NCBI GenBank assembly: GCA_903859225.1
Contig: CAIOLV010000104.1
Coordinates: 1 to 6,226, forward strand
Source: an uncultured bacterium
Lineage (GTDB): Bacteria; Bipolaricaulota; Bipolaricaulia; UBA7950; UBA9294
Direction of reading: 5' to 3'
Length of the DNA stretch: 6,226 nt
Part shown: positions 1-5,306 of the stretch, one piece after another
How positions within the stretch are numbered: the first letter of the stretch is position 1
Layout of the letters: each line of letters starts with the position of its first letter
Position numbers and translations under genes: made by a program
The notes under the pieces: generated by a model
Databases searched by the model: none
Told to the model about the DNA's origin: nothing
Seen by the model: the letters and a program-made list of their open reading frames with translations, nothing else

Positions 1-245
1 GCATCTTCGGCGGGGCGCCTCTCCGCGTCGATGTCCTGCTCGCTTCGACCGGGTGGTTGGCGTCTCCCGAGAGCGTCTCACTTGTCGCGGCGGCCGTTGC
101 GCCGCGTTTCGCGATCCCCATGCACCTTCCGGGTGCGTGTCCGACCTTCTACGAGTACTGGTTGGGCAGCGAAACGTCGGTCGTGAAGCTGTGCGCTCGC
201 GGCGAGACCTGGATCGTGCCCGCGCGCGATCGCACGGGCGGATAG
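1..245 (+). CDS. C-terminal end of a probable MBL-fold metal-dependent hydrolase (5' end outside window)
   Basis: The reading frame is open from base 3 to a TAG stop and gives 80 residues. The start lies upstream of the window, and the internal TTG at 57 is not a convincing start. The visible part has the pattern of the last strands of metallo-beta-lactamase-fold hydrolases: a hydrophobic strand (VDVLLAST), a helix beginning SPESVSLVAAAVAP, then a strand ending FAIPMH. The His at visible residue 41 sits where this family places its final metal-binding His, in an 'IPMH' context. A short strand (SVVKL) and a ...GETWIV end follow, as in UPF0173/YtkL-like proteins. It converges on cysE with 29 bases between the stops and no clear terminator. 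The family call rests on the C-terminal motif only and the substrate is unknown. Confidence 0.5.
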   Translation, partial: IFGGAPLRVDVLLASTGWLASPESVSLVAAAVAPRFAIPMHLPGACPTFYEYWLGSETSVVKLCARGETWIVPARDRTGG

Positions 246-274
246 GGCGGAACGGATTCTTGGCGGACACCCTC

Positions 275-1195
275 TCAGGCCGAAGGGGGGGAGTCGCCAT
301 TCCCTTTGGTCATCGAGAGCTCGGTTCCTGGCGGTACGCTGCGAGTGAGCCAGACTCCGCCACCGATGACCGACCTGCGGCCGATCGTCACGCGGCCGAG
401 GATCGTGGCGCCGGCGTAGAGGATGACGTCGTCCTCCACGATGGGGTGACGTGGCTGGCCCTTGAGCAGGTTGCCGTGTTCATCCGCCGGGAAGCTGAGG
501 GCGCCGAGCGTGACTCCTTGGTACATGCGGACTCCCTTCCCGATGACCGTCGTCTCGCCGATCACGACGCCGGTCCCATGGTCGATGAAGAAGCGCTCGC
601 CGATCTGCGCACCGGGATGGATGTCAATTCCCGTCTGACTGTGTGCGAGTTCCGTGATCATCCGCGGGACGAGCGGCACGCCGAGGCCGTGAAGTTCGTG
701 CGCAAGGCGATAGTAGGAGACGGCCAAGACCCCGGGATAGCAGGCGATGGTCTCCTCGCGGCAGGTGGCGGCGGGGTCCCCGTCGAACGCTGCCTGCGCG
801 TCGGTTGCGAGCATGGCCTGCACGCGGGGCAGCCGCGCGAGGAACTCCCGCGCGATCGCGCTCGCACGCTCACCGCCCTCCGCGGCGGTGGCGAGGGCGA
901 AAGCCCGCCCGATCTGATCGGGCAAGTGTTCGGCGACGTACTCCAGGGCGGCCGTCGTCTGCCCGCACAAGTCTCCTTCCGGGACGCCTGGAACGCAGAA
1001 GTACCCGGGATAGACGGCCGAACGAAGGGCATCCATGACGTCGTGCAGGCCGACGCAGGAAGGCATTCGGCGCGAACAGGACGATGGAAATGTCTGCGGC
1101 TCCCGCGGTCGCAGATGCACCGGCTGGCAGAGAGAAGCAGCAATCGGAGCGAGCCACTCCGCCTGCGATACCGTCGGGCGTCGCGCCGCGACCAT
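275..1195 (-). CDS. cysE: serine O-acetyltransferase, EpsC type
   Basis: 306 residues. The enzyme makes O-acetylserine from serine and acetyl-CoA, the first step of cysteine synthesis in the cytoplasm. The N-terminal helical part contains the EpsC-like stretch MDALRSAVYPGYF (about 54-66). The C-terminal half is a left-handed beta-helix of hexapeptide repeats (about 187-290), with motifs such as IGERFFIDHGTG, VIGETTVIGKG and GRVTIGRRSVIGGG. Expected catalytic residues are present: Asp191 (DIHP), Asp205-His206 (IDHG) and His250 (RHP). The loop between about 233 and 250 (SFPADEHGNLLKG) is typical of EpsC rather than E. coli CysE. The ATG at 1195 is chosen because it overlaps the cysK stop (TGATG) and gives a family-like length. 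The frame is open further upstream, but that part lies inside cysK. The protein ends in ...SPPSA, without the terminal Ile that E. coli CysE inserts into CysK. Confidence 0.92.
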   Translation of the reverse strand: MVAARRPTVSQAEWLAPIAASLCQPVHLRPREPQTFPSSCSRRMPSCVGLHDVMDALRSAVYPGYFCVPGVPEGDLCGQTTAALEYVAEHLPDQIGRAFALATAAEGGERASAIAREFLARLPRVQAMLATDAQAAFDGDPAATCREETIACYPGVLAVSYYRLAHELHGLGVPLVPRMITELAHSQTGIDIHPGAQIGERFFIDHGTGVVIGETTVIGKGVRMYQGVTLGALSFPADEHGNLLKGQPRHPIVEDDVILYAGATILGRVTIGRRSVIGGGVWLTRSVPPGTELSMTKGNGDSPPSA

Positions 1196-1197
1196 CA
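1193..1197 (-). promoter_or_regulatory. cysK-cysE stop/start overlap (TGATG)
   Basis: Read on the minus strand, the TGA stop of cysK and the ATG start of cysE share one A. Such overlaps allow terminating ribosomes to restart and usually indicate translational coupling of two subunits or consecutive enzymes. A weak AAGG lies about nine bases before the ATG inside the cysK end, so cysE probably depends on cysK translation. Confidence 0.8.
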
Positions 1198-2160
1198 GAA
1201 CCAGCCTTCGAACAGCGCGGTGCTCAGATACCTTTCGCCTGCATCCGGTAGCATGACGACGATCAGTTTTCCCAAGTTTTCGGGATCCTGCGCGATGCGG
1301 GTCGCGACCGCCATGGCCGCGCCGCTTGAGATGCCGCACGTGATCCCCTCTTCGCGGTGCAGGCGCCGTGCGAACTCGATCGCTTCCTCGTCCGTGGCCG
1401 TTGCGATCTCGTCCACAAGGCCAAGATCGAGGACGTCGGGCTTGAACCCGGCTCCGATGCCCTGGATCTTGTGTGGCCCCGGTTGCGGCGAGAGACCGCG
1501 CCGCAGGGCCGTCAGGACCGGCGACCGACTCGGCTCCACCGCCACCGACCGGATGGCCTTCCCACCCACCTGCTTGATGTAGCGGCTGACGCCGGTGATC
1601 GTGCCGCCCGTTCCAACCCCGGACACGAGGATATCGATCGCGCCGTTGGTGGCCTTCCAGATCTCCGGCCCGGTCGTGCGGAAGTGGATCTCCGGGTTGG
1701 CCGGGTTCTTGAACTGCTGCGGCATGTAGTACCTCGCGGGAGCCGAAGCGAGGAGTTCCTCTGCCTTCGTGACCGCGCCCTTCGTGCCGAGCGATCCTTC
1801 AGTGAGGATGAGCGTGGCGCCGAACGCCTGCAGCATCTTGCGACGCTCTGTCGACATGGTCTCCGGCATCGTGAGGACGAGCGGGTAGCCGCGCGAGGCA
1901 CAGACGAAAGCAAGAGCGATGCCCGTGTTGCCGCTCGTCGCCTCGAGCACCGTGACGTTACGGGATCCCGGTGTCAGATGTCCCTGCCGCTCGGCGGCCT
2001 GGATCATGGCTGCGCCGATGCGGCACTTGACGGAACCCGCTGGATTCCGTCCTTCCACCTTGGCCGCCACGGTCGCCGGGAGCCCTCGCGTGATCCTCTG
2101 GATGCGGACGAGCGGCGTATTCCCGATCGTCTGCACGTTGTCCTCGAAGATTCGTTCCAT
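1195..2160 (-). CDS. cysK: cysteine synthase A (O-acetylserine sulfhydrylase)
   Basis: 321 residues from the chosen start, the usual CysK length. This PLP enzyme replaces the acetate of O-acetylserine with sulfide to give cysteine. The order of motifs is complete: IFEDNVQTIGNTPLVR near the N-terminus, the PLP-binding Lys45 in SVKCRIG, the substrate loop TSGNTG (75-80), TMPETMSTERRK (98-109), the phosphate-binding GVGTGGT (181-187), KIQGIGAGF (231-239) and Ser278 in GISSGAA. It resembles the CysK type found in enterobacteria rather than CysM. Three in-frame ATGs lie at 2187, 2163 and 2160. The last is preferred because family members begin about one residue before IFEDN; the upstream sequence GAAAGTGG is only a weak ribosome binding site. 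It is translationally coupled to cysE downstream. A PKD lipoprotein gene lies 75 bases upstream on the same strand. Confidence 0.96.
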   Translation of the reverse strand: MERIFEDNVQTIGNTPLVRIQRITRGLPATVAAKVEGRNPAGSVKCRIGAAMIQAAERQGHLTPGSRNVTVLEATSGNTGIALAFVCASRGYPLVLTMPETMSTERRKMLQAFGATLILTEGSLGTKGAVTKAEELLASAPARYYMPQQFKNPANPEIHFRTTGPEIWKATNGAIDILVSGVGTGGTITGVSRYIKQVGGKAIRSVAVEPSRSPVLTALRRGLSPQPGPHKIQGIGAGFKPDVLDLGLVDEIATATDEEAIEFARRLHREEGITCGISSGAAMAVATRIAQDPENLGKLIVVMLPDAGERYLSTALFEGWF

Positions 2161-2235
2161 CATCCACTTTCGCGTGCTCCAGGGCATAGATCGCCGCCCG
2201 TAGCGTCGAGCGACCTGCGAGAAGCGGGCTGCCGG

Positions 2236-2589
2236 CTACGGATTCACCGTTACACTTCGGACGGCCGTGTCGGTCGCGCCTTGGTCATCCGTCACGGTCA
2301 GCACAATGGTGAACGTCTCCGAGATGCTCTGGACCGTGAACTGGTGCGGGAACGGGAAGATGCTTAGCGATGCCGTCTGTCCGTCGCCGAAGTCCCACAA
2401 GTACGAGGCGATCGTCCCGTCCGGATCGTTGGATGCTGTGGCGTTGAGCGAGACGTTGAGCGGCGTCGTCCCGAGTGCGGGCAGGGCGGTGAAACTCGCG
2501 ACGGGGCTTAGGTTCATGACGAAGGTGCAAGAGGCCAGCGCCACCAATGCCAGGCCCACGAGAGACAACAACACAACGCGATTCTTCAT
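2236..2589 (-). CDS. small PKD-domain lipoprotein
   Basis: 117 residues. The N-terminus is a lipoprotein signal: MKNR, a hydrophobic stretch (5-17) and a lipobox L18-A19-S20-C21, so Cys21 is the predicted lipidated residue. The residue after it is Thr rather than Asp. The mature part is essentially one PKD domain: PVASFTALP (29-37), ASNDPDG (52-58), the hallmark YLWDFGDGQ (63-71), FTIVLTVTDDQG (93-104) and a final strand ending SVTVNP. PKD domains are Ig-like beta-sandwiches used in surface adhesion or carbohydrate-binding proteins; here there is no enzyme domain. The ATG at 2589 is chosen over one nine codons upstream because AAGGAGG (2594-2600) lies four bases before it and the signal peptide begins there. 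It precedes cysK by 75 bases on the same strand and could share its transcript. Its role is unknown. Confidence 0.85.
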   Translation of the reverse strand: MKNRVVLLSLVGLALVALASCTFVMNLSPVASFTALPALGTTPLNVSLNATASNDPDGTIASYLWDFGDGQTASLSIFPFPHQFTVQSISETFTIVLTVTDDQGATDTAVRSVTVNP

Positions 2590-2976
2590 GGCTCCTCCTT
2601 CCCTCTGCGGGGACACGATCTTGGCAGTCTACAGCAAGAGGTCTTTGCGGCCCATTCGTAGGTCAGGGCGTGCCACCGCGTCCGGGATAGATCGCGTCGC
2701 CGTCCGACGGTCGGTCCTGGACGAGCGTCATCCCTTCCGATGGTGGCCCAGTGCACCTGGTCGCAACCCTCAGCGGGCATGTCGCTCGCTGGGACTGGCG
2801 CGCCTCCATGAGGAGCACACGCAGGGCGTCCGGCTCAGCCGTCGGCACGGGCTACAGATCTCGACGGGAGTGACGAGCGATGGATGAAGAGATGCGACCG
2901 AGAGAAGCGGGTTCCGGCCGCTGGAAGACTCCCCTCAGCTGGTGTGGTCGACGCCCCTCTCTTGCAGATGTACGAA
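2590..2976. other. 387-base gap without a supported gene
   Basis: This stretch lies between the amidase-like gene and the lipoprotein gene, both on the minus strand. Several short frames cross it (for example about 60 codons ending at 2663 and at 2586 on the minus strand). None has a good ribosome binding site or a recognisable motif. It must hold the 3' end of the amidase transcript and probably the promoter of the lipoprotein-cys genes. The best -10-like match on the minus strand is TAGACT, about 35 bases before the lipoprotein ribosome binding site, without a convincing -35. A 5-bp stem (AGCGG/CCGCT, near 2907-2923) is not followed by a T-run, so no terminator is called. I see nothing else here. 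Confidence 0.5.
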
Positions 2977-3738
2977 CTAGGGCGTCGTCCCGGTCGACTT
3001 CGCCGTCTGGCCTTTGCCGAGAGGAATCGTCTGCGTCGTCGAGACTGGGGTCACCCCGGCAGCGGCGACGTAGTTCGCCACCCCCTGCAGCACGCCGCGG
3101 GCGATCGACTCCTGATACGTGGGGTCGGTCAACTTCGCGCGCTCTTCCGGAGTTGTGATGAATCCGACGAGCGTGGACGCGGCGGGGATGGTCAGGCGGC
3201 TGAACGTTGAGCCTTGTGCCTTGACTCCCCGATCCTTGGCGCCCGTCGACGCGATGACGGCCTTCTGGACCGCGTCAGCAAAGGTCCAAGATGCGTCGCT
3301 CGACTTGTGTGTGCTGTCGACGAGCGTCTCGATTCCCAATGCGGTAGGCTGGCCGAACGCGTTGACGTGCACGGCGAGGAAGAGCTGAGCGGCCTCTTGG
3401 GAGGCCACGGCGATGCGCTGGTCGTCGGACATCTCGGTGTCGGCGGTGCGCGTGAGGACGACCCGCAAGCTCGGGAACTCACTCGCGAGCGCGGCGATCT
3501 TGTTCGCCACAGCGAGGGTTACGTTCTTCTCGAGAACGCCCTCGGAGGTTGAGCCCCCGTCGCTTCCCCCGTGCGCCGGGTCGATGACGACCACCACGGC
3601 CGGCGTGTTCTTAGACGGCGTTGAGGCGCCGGGTTTATGCCAGATCGCTCGGATGCCAAAGACCAGCACGACGATCACGGCGGCTGCGACGATCAGCACC
3701 AGCGGCAATCTGTTGGATGGACCGGCTGCTTTCTTCAT
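2977..3738 (-). CDS. membrane-anchored N-acetylmuramoyl-L-alanine amidase-like protein (Amidase_3), catalytic Glu apparently missing
   Basis: 253 residues. Members of this family cut the amide bond between MurNAc and L-Ala in peptidoglycan, using zinc. After a short basic start (MKK...R10) comes a single membrane segment (about 11-29), placing the domain outside the membrane. The Amidase_3 domain covers about 48-225. Zinc ligands are present: His56 (VIDPAHGG), Glu70 (LEKNVTLAVANK) and His124 (LAVHVNAFG). VVLTRT (93-98), GIETLV (135-140) and DRGVK (169-173) also fit. In the last conserved block the family reads PAVLVE-x-GF, with a catalytic Glu; here it is PAASTLVGF (185-193), with Leu190 at the Glu position. 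It may therefore be inactive or only bind wall material. A Ser/Thr-rich tail (about 228-253) follows. The ATG has an upstream AGGGTGG (3743-3749) and a possible structured leader. Confidence 0.85.
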   Translation of the reverse strand: MKKAAGPSNRLPLVLIVAAAVIVVLVFGIRAIWHKPGASTPSKNTPAVVVVIDPAHGGSDGGSTSEGVLEKNVTLAVANKIAALASEFPSLRVVLTRTADTEMSDDQRIAVASQEAAQLFLAVHVNAFGQPTALGIETLVDSTHKSSDASWTFADAVQKAVIASTGAKDRGVKAQGSTFSRLTIPAASTLVGFITTPEERAKLTDPTYQESIARGVLQGVANYVAAAGVTPVSTTQTIPLGKGQTAKSTGTTP

Positions 3739-3750
3739 GCGCCCACCCTA

Positions 3751-3939
3751 GCTTGTCTCGCCCGAGAAGAACAAGCCGCGGGTCCCCCAAGACCCGCCCA
3801 TGCGAGAGTCCTCTGCGGGGGGCAGCCGGCACCTGACGAAGTCCGACGAGCTTCCGGTACGGAGCAGACACGTGCCGCAGTTCACTGACGGACGCCTGGG
3901 CATCCGATGGAAAAGGCCGCCGCGGCCCAGATTGCGTCC
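3751..3939 (-). promoter_or_regulatory. candidate structured leader RNA upstream of the amidase-like gene
   Basis: This 239-base spacer has no supported gene but several stems, read here toward the amidase gene. Stem A pairs GGACGC-CTGGGC (3890-3901) with GCCCAG (3925-3930) and GCGTCC (3934-3939), twelve pairs with a three-base bulge. Its loop contains a competing GGCCG/CGGCC hairpin (3915-3927). Stem B pairs CTGC (3813-3816) and GGCAC (3828-3832) with GTGCC-GCAG (3872-3880). Stem C is a perfect 7-bp hairpin, GCGGGTC/GACCCGC, with a six-base loop (3778-3797). Stem D (3751-3776) pairs GCTTG/CAAGC and TCTC/GAGA, ending two bases from the ribosome binding site AGGGTGG. I recognise no known riboswitch class. 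It could equally be folded DNA by chance in GC-rich sequence, or act on the plus strand as the leader of the acetyltransferase gene. Confidence 0.35.
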
Positions 3940-3977
3940 CATCCGCAGCGCGAATACCCTCGGCGTGGAGGTGGCAG

Positions 3978-4532
3978 ATGCTCGTCGGGAGGAACGTTGT
4001 GGTGCGGACGGTGCGCGAGGCTGATCTTGACGGGTTGTACGATCTCATCGCCGACGTGCGGACGATCGGCGATCACTGGCCTCTCACGATCGGTTCGGAG
4101 TCTGGATGGATCAAGCAGTTCCGCGAGAACGGCTGGTGGACCGACGACTTCGGCCGGATGCTCGTGACGGATCGTGGCGGAAAGCGCCTCGGGTACGTGA
4201 ACTACTACCGTGCCTCCCACAGCTACCCCGGGCTCGAGATCGGCTATCGCATCTTTCGGCCCGAAGAGCGAGGCAAGGGGATCATGAGCGAGGCCGTGGG
4301 CCTGTTCGTGGCGTACCTCTTCTCCGCGAAGCAGTTCGAGCGGATCCAGGCCCTCGCTCACCCCGACAATGTGGGCTCCCGCCGAGTTCTTGAGCGGTGT
4401 GGGTTCTCCTTTGAGGGCATCCTGCGTCGCGCGCACTTCGATCGAGGAATCTACACCGACCTCGCGATGTACTCGATTCTGCGTGGAGAGGCCAAACCGC
4501 TCGCCGCCCTGCTTGCCTCGGTCGACGGCTAG
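3978..4532 (+). CDS. GNAT-family N-acetyltransferase, RimJ/RimL type
   Basis: 184 residues, a single GNAT domain that transfers acetyl from acetyl-CoA to an amine. The start (VGRNVVVRTVREADLDGLYDLI, residues 3-24) is the usual first strand and helix of RimJ/RimL-like enzymes. The central strand and acetyl-CoA pyrophosphate loop are at 87-106 (EIGYRIFRPEERGKGIMSEA, with R98-G-K-G). The end of the fold is HPDNVGSRRVLERCGFSFEGILRR (128-151), including Asn131 and Ser134 and the conserved GF-x-x-EG. This subfamily contains ribosomal-protein N-terminal acetyltransferases and antibiotic or small-molecule acetyltransferases, and the substrate cannot be read from sequence. GGAGGTGG (3967-3974) lies three bases before the ATG and fixes the start. 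It is divergent from the amidase-like gene and convergent with the next gene, sharing a CTAG at the stops. Confidence 0.9.
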   Translation: MLVGRNVVVRTVREADLDGLYDLIADVRTIGDHWPLTIGSESGWIKQFRENGWWTDDFGRMLVTDRGGKRLGYVNYYRASHSYPGLEIGYRIFRPEERGKGIMSEAVGLFVAYLFSAKQFERIQALAHPDNVGSRRVLERCGFSFEGILRRAHFDRGIYTDLAMYSILRGEAKPLAALLASVDG

Positions 4533-5047
4533 CGGGGCGCGGAGCGCCCATCATGCCCTGCGGCGAGCCTCCGGAAGACCTGGCGCGGTGACCCGTTGGG
4601 AGCCGGGGCCGCCATCTCGGCGGGGGCGAAGCCCATCTTCTGGTAGAAGGCGCGAGCCGACTCGCCGCCCGGGACGTCGGGACCGAACGTGATCACGAGC
4701 ACCTCCGCTTCGAGGGGGATCTCGGCCAGAGCTCGTTCGAGGAGGGAGCGACCGAGCCCGGATCTGCGCTCGGATCTCGTCACAGCGAACCAGCCCACAC
4801 GGTAGAGCGGAGGCCGCGGGGAGAGGAGAAGCCCGGCAAGCAGGCGTGCGCCCGGTGGGGCGCCGCGCTCGCGGATGCAGAACGCCGTCCCACGGGCGAT
4901 GTTTCGCAACAGAGCGCGCTGGAACACCGGGTTGCGGGCCATGGGTCCGAAGAGCGGCTCGAGCTCGGCGGCCAACTCAAGCCACGCCTCGAAATCGGCG
5001 CGTTCGGCCACGCATGCTTCTGCGATTCGCTCAGCGACTTCCGCCAT
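4529..5047 (-). CDS. GNAT-family N-acetyltransferase, unknown substrate
   Basis: 172 residues. A mostly helical N-terminal third (1-52, including ELEPLFGPMARNPVFQRAL) leads into a GNAT core. RLLAGLLLS (68-76) and YRVGWFAVT (82-90) form the central strands. RRSGLGRSLLERAL (94-107) is the acetyl-CoA-binding loop and helix, and EVLVITFG (115-122) the following strand. ESARAFYQKMGF (129-140) is the typical final motif. The GF-x-PAE-...-RQVFRR ending resembles a group of uncharacterised acetyltransferases common in GC-rich bacteria. It is clearly a different subfamily from the neighbouring RimJ/RimL-like protein, so the pair is not a recent duplication. The start is supported by a purine-rich AGGGGGAGG just upstream. 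The stop overlaps that of the convergent gene by four bases. The substrate is unknown. Confidence 0.85.
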   Translation of the reverse strand: MAEVAERIAEACVAERADFEAWLELAAELEPLFGPMARNPVFQRALLRNIARGTAFCIRERGAPPGARLLAGLLLSPRPPLYRVGWFAVTRSERRSGLGRSLLERALAEIPLEAEVLVITFGPDVPGGESARAFYQKMGFAPAEMAAPAPNGSPRQVFRRLAAGHDGRSAPR

Positions 5048-5127
5048 GCCTCCCCCTGTGTTTCACCGCGGCGCGTCCGCGGCTCCGTCGACATCATCGT
5101 ACTTGCCACTCAACGTACTCCTGCGGA

Positions 5128-5235
5128 GGTTGGTCGTTTCCTGGGTAGACATCGGTGTCGGCCGACGGTGCTTGGTGCAACGTGCGTGCCTCTCGAGGAG
5201 GCACGCACCTTGCTTGAGAACGAACAGTTTGTTAC
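5128..5235 (+). repeat. left copy of a ~107-bp inverted repeat
   Basis: This 108-base stretch is repeated in reverse complement at the right end of the window. I count six substitutions and one single-base indel between copies (about 94% identity). The simple differences are at 5146, 5152, 5176 and 5229, with a cluster at 5205-5209. It contains a perfect 10-bp palindrome, GTCGGCCGAC (5157-5166). It also contains a hairpin with an 11-bp perfect stem, GTGCGTGCCTC (5182-5192) pairing with 5198-5208, and loop TCGAG. Beyond one C-C mismatch the stem continues with GCAA/TTGC (5177-5180 and 5210-5213). It lies between the divergent acetyltransferase and transglutaminase-like genes. The inner end is sharp at GTTAC; similarity stops at 5236. 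The outer end may extend beyond 5128, because the other copy is cut by the window edge. Confidence 0.95.
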
Positions 5236-5243
5236 TAGATACT
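5214..5243 (+). promoter_or_regulatory. possible sigma-70-type promoter for the transglutaminase-like gene
   Basis: TTGAGA (5214-5219) matches five of six -35 bases. GATACT (5238-5243) matches four of six -10 bases with an 18-base spacer. The -35 lies inside the left repeat and the -10 just inside the enclosed segment, about 54 bases before the gene's ribosome binding site. The spacing is at the upper limit of normal and the -10 is imperfect. Confidence 0.3.
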
Positions 5244-5306
5244 CCGCGCGGTGGTCCGTGTGGAAGGCCGCGAGATCGAGATTCCGAGTCGTGTCTGGAG
5301 GTCTTG

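Noticed and set aside
1196..1339. Upstream extension of cysE to an ATG at 1339
   Set aside because: The added residues are Arg/His-rich and overlap the cysK 3' end in another frame. The TGATG overlap at 1195 gives a normal length.
53..1582. Very long plus-strand open frame (about 509 codons)
   Set aside because: It lies antisense to cysE and cysK, is Arg-rich with no recognisable domain, and starts with no ribosome binding site. Long antisense frames are common in GC-rich genes. It also conflicts with the better-supported hydrolase end at 1-245.
2161..2187. Longer cysK start at 2187
   Set aside because: It adds MPWSTRKWM, which is not found in family N-termini. The ATG at 2160 fits CysK better, although the ribosome binding sites of both are weak.
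2267..2887. Plus-strand open frame of about 206 codons over the lipoprotein gene
   Set aside because: It is antisense to the PKD lipoprotein for much of its length, with no family motif. The lipoprotein has a lipobox, a full PKD domain and a strong ribosome binding site.
2905..2925. Terminator after the amidase-like gene
   Set aside because: Only a 5-bp stem (AGCGG/CCGCT) without a T-run follows, which is too weak for an intrinsic terminator.
3748..3942. Possible 64-codon minus-strand small protein with a CxxC (NCGTC)
   Set aside because: There is no ribosome binding site, only one CxxC plus a lone Cys, and base 2 of the codons is as GC-rich as non-coding frames. The stretch is better described by its stem-loops.
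3925..3945. GEMM (c-di-GMP) riboswitch, suggested by GGGACGCAA on the minus strand
   Set aside because: The upstream partner sequence, the tetraloop and the downstream GGTAGCCGGG-like part of the class are absent.
3882..4436. Minus-strand open frame of about 184 codons opposite the RimJ/RimL-like gene
   Set aside because: It is the antisense shadow of a clear GNAT domain and has no motif of its own.
5128..5235. Integron attC site or cassette array
   Set aside because: The two copies are inverted rather than direct, no GTTRRRY/RYYYAAC core pair is found at the ends, and no integrase is visible.
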